From NCBI GenBank assembly GCA_903925285.1, contig CAIYET010000278.1, positions 1 through 60,577 on the forward strand: a stretch of DNA of 60,577 bases, written 5' to 3'. Shown one piece after another: positions 54,908 to 60,577 of this stretch. A program made the position numbers and the translations under genes. The notes beneath the pieces were generated by a model. The model saw nothing but the letters and a program-made list of their open reading frames with translations. It was not told the DNA's origin and made no database searches. The stretch's first letter is position 1, and the number at the start of each line of letters is the position of its first letter. Source of the stretch: Candidatus Hydrogenedentota bacterium (GTDB taxonomy: Bacteria; Hydrogenedentota; Hydrogenedentia; Hydrogenedentales; SLHB01).

Positions 54908-55383
54908 GCAGCATAAACCCGCCGGATCAACTGTAAGATGTCCGGGGAAACATCATCGGAAAATTCTATGGTCCCACATGATTCAGTTTGCCCTAAGAGA
55001 GCCGAAAAATGAATGGCGCCATGCGCATTGATACTAACCGAAAGCGTGCGATAAGGCCCCCGATACCATTCAAGAGTCAGATCGCCATCTGGTTCCGCCC
55101 CGACGGTAGGTAGAGGCACATTAAGAGGTAGCTGACGGAGAAACCTCTCGGCTGCCCAGTGAGTCTCTTCAGAAACCGGGAGAGCATTATATCCATCCCA
55201 GTTTGGCTGGCCAAACTGTTGCATAGCTTTTTCTAAACTCAAAATGACGCTGCCCATCCCAATGCGAAAGGACTGCCGAAGCCTGCGCTCGATGTCTCTT
55301 GTTTCCTTCTGCAATCCGGCGGCCAGTTCACTACTGCTACTCGTAAAGGCCTCAGTACATGCCAAAGCCAGTCCAGCAATCAT
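54904..55383 (-). CDS. accessory cassette protein B (unrecognised, NWDGY motif)
   Basis: 159 residues from an ATG that overlaps the TIGR04255-like stop by ATGA; a longer open frame to 55443 lies inside that gene. Residues ~50-100 read QPNWDGYNALPVSEETHWAA, then LPTVGAEPDGDLTLEWYRGP and TLSVSINAHGAIHFSALLG, a beta-rich core that might be a scaffold or sensor. No catalytic motif, signal or helix is apparent. I recognise the pattern only as a conserved hypothetical family. It is coupled to both neighbours. Confidence 0.72.
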   Translation of the reverse strand: MIAGLALACTEAFTSSSSELAAGLQKETRDIERRLRQSFRIGMGSVILSLEKAMQQFGQPNWDGYNALPVSEETHWAAERFLRQLPLNVPLPTVGAEPDGDLTLEWYRGPYRTLSVSINAHGAIHFSALLGQTESCGTIEFSDDVSPDILQLIRRVYAA

Positions 55384-56165
55384 CGAAGAATCTCCAGTGC
55401 CTTGTCGGTTATGCTGCCAAAGAAGACTTTGTTTTTCAACCACCGCATCTCCAGTAATCTTTGCTCCAGGACATTCTGGTCCACTGGGAACTCAACTTGG
55501 GAAAACACATCAATGTCGAGAACGAGTCCAAGTCTTAAAGCAACAGAACCTTCTACCTGCGATGGCTGTATCGTATGGATAATGTTTATTTCATACGGAT
55601 AGTCTGGAACGACCAGTCTATCTTGGTAAAGGAAGTGAGAGTGTGGAAGGCTCAATCCGCGTGGGGGCAACGGACAGGGTTGGATGTAATCTTCGAAACG
55701 TGTCTCAGAAGGGGGTAGCTCAATTCGATTGACGAATCGAAGCCCTATGCGGACAATTTTCTCAGGATTGGCTACGATTCTGAAAATCCCCCAAAGACGC
55801 AGGAACTCTTTAGTCAGTTGGCCCCAATTCTGGTAGGGCTGCAAGCGGCTAAAGGCAAGGCCGGTACGGCTGACCTTAACAATGTGTTTCTCATCGGCAG
55901 AACGGAATCTAGTCCCTGCCCACCCAAAATCCTCTAGTGTACTCTTGGCGGGATCTTCGAGCTTTACTTCTCGCTTGAATCCTTTCGCAGAACCAAAGAA
56001 TACATAATCACTGAGATTAGCCTGCAATTCCGTTCTAACCGTGTCTTCGGTTAGTTCTTTAACATCCGGTACGCGTACCTCAACCACCGCTTCCACGATA
56101 GGAGCACTACTCAGGTGTTGAAAGCGTTCGGCTAGATCGATTATTACCTGCTCAGCGTCGCTCAT
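55380..56165 (-). CDS. accessory cassette protein A, TIGR04255-like
   Basis: 261 residues. PIVEAVVEVRVPD near the N-terminus, RIGLRFVNRIELP in the centre and the two-strand ends resemble the sporadically distributed TIGR04255 family (~250 residues, unknown function). There is no signal or transmembrane helix. It is the first gene of the cassette and begins ten bases after the point where a transposase remnant loses homology. The start ATG 56165 has GGTGAGTTCTT rather than a strong SD, so expression may rely on upstream IS-derived sequence. Confidence 0.78.
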   Translation of the reverse strand: MSDAEQVIIDLAERFQHLSSAPIVEAVVEVRVPDVKELTEDTVRTELQANLSDYVFFGSAKGFKREVKLEDPAKSTLEDFGWAGTRFRSADEKHIVKVSRTGLAFSRLQPYQNWGQLTKEFLRLWGIFRIVANPEKIVRIGLRFVNRIELPPSETRFEDYIQPCPLPPRGLSLPHSHFLYQDRLVVPDYPYEINIIHTIQPSQVEGSVALRLGLVLDIDVFSQVEFPVDQNVLEQRLLEMRWLKNKVFFGSITDKALEILR

Positions 56166-56417
56166 AAGAACTCACCGTTCCCACCGTGACTATAATCCGG
56201 CCACGGCATTCGTTGCACTGTAGAACGCCGTCGCGTGTCTTCCTTGAACCGGCTTAGAAGCTTGGTGACCGCATTGGAACCACAATGCGAACATAATGGA
56301 CCTTCCGGCCGCCGGATGCTTTCTAAGGGTAGTCCGAGCGTCATCCTATGTCAAGCGGCATACGTCGATGAAGGCCATTTTGGGCAGGCTCTTGAACTTC
56401 GGCGGTGCGTGTTTCAT
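56166..56417 (-). pseudogene. truncated, frameshifted IS1595/ISXO2-type transposase 5' end
   Basis: From an ATG at 56417, with AAAAGGAG upstream, the minus strand reads MKHAPPKFKSLP and then hits a stop. A second frame gives LESIRRPEGPLCSHCGSNAV. After a further shift comes KTRDGVLQCNECRG followed by RIIVTVGTV. Together these are the zinc-ribbon N-terminus of IS1595/ISXO2 transposases (two CxxC pairs, then TVGTV). Homology stops near 56173, right before the cassette's first start codon. The DDE-type catalytic domain is absent. Confidence 0.8.
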
Positions 56418-56492
56418 AACCAGCACTCCTTTTCTCTACCTATATGGCGCCATGAAAATGCGCCTTTCCAAAGGTATCATTCCGAAACCCTT

Positions 56493-57509
56493 CTATGTGT
56501 TGCCCTTTTCCTGCTCGAACACGAGGACGGCCTGCCACGGACCGTGCAGTACCCATATCCGGTCAGTCCGATCGACGGCGATATCTTTCACCGGCGCTTC
56601 GATTTGGCACGAGGTGGCCCCGTCCGCCGGAGCGCCGAGCATTTCGGCTGTCGCGACAACGCCAATCAACTTGGCGTCGGGCGTGTACACTTTGATGCGG
56701 TTGAGGCCCTTCTCGACGGTCACGACTGAGGCGTCGCTGCGAAACGCGGCGTGGATCGGATTGCAGCACCCGCATAGCTCATCGAGTCTCATGCCAGGCT
56801 TGTACCATGAACTGATCAACTCGCCGTCGGGCCGGTAATTCTCGAAACCGTGTTTGCCGGGGTTGACCGCCCACAGCGCGCCGGACGGGTCGATCAGGAC
56901 GTCGAAATATGGACTCGGGACTACGAACCCAGACGCGGCGTCGTCGGGCTTGCGCTCGCCGATCGTGCCCAACAGCTTGCCCGCATAATCGAAGCGCAGG
57001 ACGACGCGGTTTCCCGCGTCTGCGGCATAAACATTCTTCTCGTCGACGGCGAGCGACGTGAGCCACGCCGAGCCGCTCAACTCGGGCCATGTCGCGGTGG
57101 GCGCGCCTTTCGGATCAAGGACTTCGATGTGACGTTGCATGCCGAGGAAAAGTTGTCCGTCGGGCGCTTCGGCCATGCATTCCGGCGTGCCTTTCACGGC
57201 ATAACGGGCCAGTTCCTTCCCATTCGCGTCGAGCACGACGACGGCGTTTTCGCCGGCCACGAACATGCGCCCGTCATGGCCCGACGCCAGCGCGGTGGGT
57301 TTGACGACGCCGACGGGGAAACGGCCGAATTGACAGAACCGGATCTTCGTAGGATCGACTTTCGCGAACGGCGCGACGTCGAACTTGAGCGACGCGCCGG
57401 GTTCGCGGCGCTTGTCCGCAACGGCCAAGGCAATCACGGCGCCCAAGACGCCTACCGCGAGTACGGCCCATAGCCAACCTGGGATCAATCGTTTCCGGTC
57501 GGTTTCCAT
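56493..57509 (-). CDS. membrane-anchored NHL-repeat beta-propeller protein
   Basis: 338 residues from ATG 57509, one base after the upstream stop. A single helix (LIPGWLWAVLAVGVLGAVIALAV) anchors a six-bladed NHL-type propeller: VKPTALASGHDGRMFVAG, GTPECMAEAPDGQLFLG, WLTSLAVDEKNVYAAD, GALWAVNPGKHGFENY. The Cys-rich LCGCCNPIHAAF is distinctive and conserved-looking; it could bind metal or form disulfides. It forms an operon-like set with two PQQ-type propeller proteins. Confidence 0.82.
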   Translation of the reverse strand: METDRKRLIPGWLWAVLAVGVLGAVIALAVADKRREPGASLKFDVAPFAKVDPTKIRFCQFGRFPVGVVKPTALASGHDGRMFVAGENAVVVLDANGKELARYAVKGTPECMAEAPDGQLFLGMQRHIEVLDPKGAPTATWPELSGSAWLTSLAVDEKNVYAADAGNRVVLRFDYAGKLLGTIGERKPDDAASGFVVPSPYFDVLIDPSGALWAVNPGKHGFENYRPDGELISSWYKPGMRLDELCGCCNPIHAAFRSDASVVTVEKGLNRIKVYTPDAKLIGVVATAEMLGAPADGATSCQIEAPVKDIAVDRTDRIWVLHGPWQAVLVFEQEKGNT

Positions 57510-57510
57510 G

Positions 57511-58944
57511 TCACAATTCCTTCTTGCCCGCCGCGATGCACACCATATGCGTCGCATCGCGCAACAGCATGCGTCCGCCCGCCAACGCGATCGGCCCCCA
57601 TGCGTCATGCCCGTCGAGTACACGCGCCCGCGCAAGCGGCTCGTATCCCGTGCGGCTCGACCGCAGTACCGTCAGCGTACCGTCGTCATCGAGCACGTAG
57701 AACTTTCCATCCGCCAGGAGAAACGGCCCCAATCCAAAACGGTTCGACTGGCCGCTCGACCATGCCAGGGTTCCGTCGGGGTTGTAGCACGCGAACTGCG
57801 CGCGCAACGCGCCCGCGTCCTTGGGCATAATGCCATAGAGCAGCCCGTCATGGTAAATGGGCGTCTGCTGTTCGCATGCCAGGCCGTCCTTGGGTCCGTG
57901 CTTGAATACGACTTCGGCGGCAAACGTCCCGTTTTCTTCCTTGATTCGGATCATCATGCTGCCTTCGCCGTAGCCGGCCGTCAGAAAAATCCGCCCATCG
58001 CCCAGCGAAACCGGCGACGGCGCGACGACTTTCGCGTTCCACGGCAATTGCCACAGTATCGCGCCCGACTCGGCCACAACGCCGCTCACGCCGCCGACTG
58101 CGGCGTACACGTACATCTTTTTTCCCGCGATGGTCATCGGCATCACGGATGCATGCGACATTTTCCACCCGTGCGGATTGGGCGTCTTCCAGACCGGCTT
58201 CCCCGTTTCGGCATCGACGGCCATGATCAACGCGTCCGGTCCACCCGGCGCCAGAATGACCTGTTGACCGTCGATCAACGGGCATTGTCCCGTGTACCAC
58301 AGCGGTTCCTCAGTCCCGTATTCGCGCTGAAGGTCGATGCCCCAGCGGAACGCGCCCGTGACCGGATCGAGGCAGACAACGTGGCAACGCGGTCCGATCG
58401 TGACCAAATACTTGTCGTTGACGGCGGGGACGGTCCGCGACATGCCGTGATTCTTTTTCACAACGACCGCGTACGAGTGCCGCCAGATCTCGAGGCCGTC
58501 CGCCAACGAGAAACAACGGATCGCGTCCATCTTGGCCTTTTCGTCGTAATCGATCAGATAGACGCGCCCGCCGAAAATCGCAGGCCCGGCATAACCTTCG
58601 CCAAGCTCGACTTTCCAGAGAATATGCGGTCCGCTATCGCCCCACGACTCCGCCAGCGGGACGCTGTCGTTGGCAATGTTGTCGAAACCAACGCCGCGGA
58701 AACATGGCCATGCGCCGGTGAGAATTGCAGGCGTGCCGGTGAACTGCTGGAACACGCCATGGAGGTCGACCGGCTTGTCCTCGTTTCTCGCGCCCGGCGG
58801 GCTGCCGTCCGTACCTGGCACGCGTAGGGCCGGAGCGATGGACGGACCCTGCGCGAGCCATATCGAGAGCACGCACGCCGCCAAAGCGCACGACGCAAGG
58901 AAGGTCGTTCCGGCGGCGATATTGCGGCGCACAAGCTGGCTCAT
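57511..58944 (-). CDS. PQQ-type beta-propeller protein with N-terminal anchor
   Basis: 477 residues. A helix (GTTFLASCALAACVLSIWLA) is followed by an eight-blade-like quinoprotein propeller with W-docking motifs (DGLEIWRHSY, TGAFRWGIDL, TGKPVWKTPN, SGAILWQLPW). PQQ-ligand residues of dehydrogenases are not evident, so it is more likely structural or BamB-like. The ATG at 58944 is only three bases from a heptad array and has no SD. The ORF can extend to 59007 through repeat codons. Confidence 0.82.
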   Translation of the reverse strand: MSQLVRRNIAAGTTFLASCALAACVLSIWLAQGPSIAPALRVPGTDGSPPGARNEDKPVDLHGVFQQFTGTPAILTGAWPCFRGVGFDNIANDSVPLAESWGDSGPHILWKVELGEGYAGPAIFGGRVYLIDYDEKAKMDAIRCFSLADGLEIWRHSYAVVVKKNHGMSRTVPAVNDKYLVTIGPRCHVVCLDPVTGAFRWGIDLQREYGTEEPLWYTGQCPLIDGQQVILAPGGPDALIMAVDAETGKPVWKTPNPHGWKMSHASVMPMTIAGKKMYVYAAVGGVSGVVAESGAILWQLPWNAKVVAPSPVSLGDGRIFLTAGYGEGSMMIRIKEENGTFAAEVVFKHGPKDGLACEQQTPIYHDGLLYGIMPKDAGALRAQFACYNPDGTLAWSSGQSNRFGLGPFLLADGKFYVLDDDGTLTVLRSSRTGYEPLARARVLDGHDAWGPIALAGGRMLLRDATHMVCIAAGKKEL

Positions 58945-58947
58945 GAT

Positions 58948-59094
58948 AAGGATGAAGGATGAAGGATGAAGGATGAAAGACCACATGAAGAGGTGAGGGG
59001 GGCGCACAGAGAAGTGAGCGTCTCGTTTCTCACTTCTCTGTCATCTATCCTCACCGAGATGATAGGTTCATCCTTCATCCTTCATCCTTCATCC
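58948..59094. repeat. three-level nested palindrome with AAGGATG heptad arms
   Basis: Outer arms: four AAGGATG units at 58948-58978 and four TTCATCC units at 59067-59094. Middle: GGTGAGG near 58992 and CCTCACC near 59049. Inner: a perfect 13-bp stem ACAGAGAAGTGAG (59006-59018) / CTCACTTCTCTGT (59029-59041) with a 10-nt loop. The whole gap between the two PQQ-propeller genes can fold on itself. Confidence 0.85.
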
Positions 59095-59105
59095 TTGCCT
59101 TCGTT

Positions 59106-60386
59106 TTATGGATTCTTGACGTCGAGACACTTCATCTCCGATTGGCTGCGGACCAGGAGCTTGCCGTCCGACAGAGCCATGGGGGCCCAGATTTCCTTGC
59201 CGCCGAGCAACGGGGCATGGGCCAATTCTTTGTACCCTTCGGGCGAAGGTTCGATCAGGTACAGAACGCCCTTCTTGCCGTCGAGATTGAAGATCATGCC
59301 GTCCGCGAACAGCAAGGGACCGCGCTCGAAAGTCGGCGCGGACTCGACGTCATGCGTCTTCCACTTTACTTGGCCGTCGAGCGTAAAGCACATCATCCCA
59401 TCTTCGCGTTCATTCGAGTTGCTGTTCATGTAGAAGTAATCGCCGAGGAGGAGCGGCTGCTGGATCTGGCTGGCACAGGCGTCGGTCTTGAACAATTCCT
59501 TGACCGCAAACTTGCCGTCCTGCTGCTTGACCTCGATCATCGCCGAGCCTGCGTTGTATCCGCCCGTGATGAAGACGCGGTCGTCCGAAAGGGGCGTCGG
59601 ATACGGAATCGGGATCTTGCATTGCCAGCCTTCATACTGCCAGAGGATCGCGCCGTTTTCGAGCGATATTCCGGCTACCAGACCTTTGACGGTCCCCAAT
59701 TTATTGCACGCGCCGACCATCACGGCTTGGTCCACACCGCCCAGCTTCGCGATGACCGGTGTCGAGTAGCCGACCAATCCCAACTTCGGCGATTTCCACA
59801 CCAACTCGCCCGTGTCGCGTTTGTATCCGACGACGAAGGCGTCGGGCGCTTGCGGTGCGACGATTACGAGGTCTTTGAACAGGCTCGGCGCCTGCGCGAC
59901 GCCCCAGCCCGGTTCGTCCACTTTGAAGTCCGAACAGATGTTCTTGTTCCATACAGGCAGATGCGTCGCGAGGTCCACGCAATACAGATGGCCCATCAGA
60001 CCCACGGAAAACACATACTTGTCGTCGATGGTCGGCGCGGTCCTCGAACCGTTATGGCTGACGCTGCCCGGCGCGGCATACACGACATTCCAGAGTTCTT
60101 TACCGTCTTGCAGGTCGAGGCACCGTAGGATATCGTGCGCATCATCGGGCCGGTCGAGAACATACACTTTCCCGCCCGCCACCGACGGCGACGCGTATCC
60201 TGGTCCCATTGCGACAGTCCACAGAACTTTAGGCCCGGCTTCGGGCCAAGTCCGCGCGAGACCCTTCTCCAACGACACATTGTCGCGGTTCGGTCCGCCG
60301 TATTGCGGCCAATCCGCCGCAACGCTCGATCCACACGCCAACACGGCAACTACCGTCAAACATCCGCCAACAAAAAACCGTTTCAT
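59106..60386 (-). CDS. secreted PQQ-type beta-propeller protein
   Basis: 426 residues with a signal peptide (MKRFFVGGCLTVVAVLACGS, cut near SSVAAD). The mature start DWPQYGGPNRDNVS is the classical beginning of planctomycete-type PQQ-like propellers. Blades carry W-motifs (PKVLWTVAMG, GKELWNVVYA, TGELVWKSPK, NGAILWQYEG). It is the first gene of the three-gene propeller set and is probably periplasmic. Function is unknown beyond a protein-interaction or redox scaffold. Confidence 0.85.
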   Translation of the reverse strand: MKRFFVGGCLTVVAVLACGSSVAADWPQYGGPNRDNVSLEKGLARTWPEAGPKVLWTVAMGPGYASPSVAGGKVYVLDRPDDAHDILRCLDLQDGKELWNVVYAAPGSVSHNGSRTAPTIDDKYVFSVGLMGHLYCVDLATHLPVWNKNICSDFKVDEPGWGVAQAPSLFKDLVIVAPQAPDAFVVGYKRDTGELVWKSPKLGLVGYSTPVIAKLGGVDQAVMVGACNKLGTVKGLVAGISLENGAILWQYEGWQCKIPIPYPTPLSDDRVFITGGYNAGSAMIEVKQQDGKFAVKELFKTDACASQIQQPLLLGDYFYMNSNSNEREDGMMCFTLDGQVKWKTHDVESAPTFERGPLLFADGMIFNLDGKKGVLYLIEPSPEGYKELAHAPLLGGKEIWAPMALSDGKLLVRSQSEMKCLDVKNP

Positions 60387-60577
60387 CCATCTCTCCTTCG
60401 TTCGCGCCCAATGCCAACATGGCCGATCATACTATTGTTTGGACGCGCCTGTCACCCCGGCGCGCGCAAGGCTTCCGCGCCGCCATTGGTTGTAGCGACT
60501 CCGCTCGATTCACTGAGAGCTTGTGAATAAATTGACTCCCGCGTTTCAGTGGAGGTGGATGACGAAAAGAGACTCCA
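60387..60577. other. terminal intergenic region; possible new gene start at 60559
   Basis: It holds the inverted copy of the 21-bp dispersed repeat (60461-60481). Near the window end, GGAGGTGG is followed by ATG at 60559 (MTKRDS...), which may be a plus-strand gene running off the window. The SD spacing is only 3 nt, so this is weak. Confidence 0.35.
60461..60481 (-). repeat. dispersed repeat, copy 2 (inverted)
   Basis: Exact reverse complement of 40479-40499 over 21 bp, upstream of the first PQQ-propeller gene. Confidence 0.75.

Noticed and set aside
1-60577. tRNA, rRNA and riboswitch genes
   Set aside because: I looked in the intergenic gaps for T-loop (GGTTCGAATCC-like), T-box and common riboswitch cores and saw none; a covariance-model search would be decisive.

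Overview
The window is about 60.6 kb of GC-rich bacterial chromosome (roughly 58-60% GC by eye) with about 40 protein genes and no recognisable rRNA, tRNA or CRISPR array. The content suggests an uncultured heterotroph of the Hydrogenedentota / Lentisphaerae / Planctomycetes kind: large PKD-domain lipoproteins with Glu-Gly repeat linkers, PQQ-type beta-propellers, a Tat-exported DegT-fold aminotransferase, a lipoprotein sulfatase, a uroporphyrinogen-decarboxylase-family protein, TIM-barrel sugar isomerases and YfhO-type membrane proteins. KdsC implies a Kdo-containing, Gram-negative envelope. The taxonomic placement is inference.

Layout. 1-3.5 kb: a broken response-regulator receiver, a PKD lipoprotein and a MITE-like inverted-repeat element. 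3.5-13 kb: threonine synthase-like enzyme, an orphan sugar-binding protein, a YfhO protein, a UroD-family/KdsC pair, a methyltransferase, and a catalase/DoxX pair. 13.3-17 kb: EEP-family hydrolase, acyltransferase-3 protein, Tat DegT aminotransferase. 17.2-22.1 kb: a five-gene YtrA-type operon (GntR regulator plus two ATPase/permease pairs) with a near-consensus promoter and a palindromic operator. 22.3-29.2 kb: PilZ protein, partial sugar ABC transporter, GH67N/GH20b-like glycosidase, RCK channel-like protein, glycerol-1-phosphate dehydrogenase-like enzyme. 29.3-36.2 kb: one 2,293-residue lipoprotein with two PqaA-like hydrolase domains, PKD/Ig modules and a C45-like acyltransferase domain. 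36.5-48.2 kb: sialidase-fold protein, epimerase, ComEA, parAB, serS, sirtuin, esterase, TIM-barrel isomerase and class-III aminotransferase. 48.2-54.4 kb: a duplicated gene remnant, SGNH hydrolase, nucleotidyltransferase-like protein, GT-C-like membrane protein, sulfatase, Mrp/ApbC ATPase. 54.5-56.4 kb: a lower-GC, three-gene accessory cassette headed by a TIGR04255-like protein and joined to the broken 5' end of an IS1595/ISXO2-type transposase gene. 56.5-60.4 kb: three NHL/PQQ beta-propeller proteins.

The two most unusual signals lie between or across genes. First, at least four different 7-bp tandem repeats (units CTGTAGG, AAGGATG, AGGAGTT, CAATCTA) occupy intergenic spaces. They often sit directly against stop codons or form them, and several are paired as long hairpins, one with a perfect 32-bp stem. 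Second, the TIGR04255-headed cassette has three ORFs coupled by ATGA overlaps and begins just past the point where the transposase homology ends; it is a candidate mobile accessory, possibly defence-related, system of unknown function.
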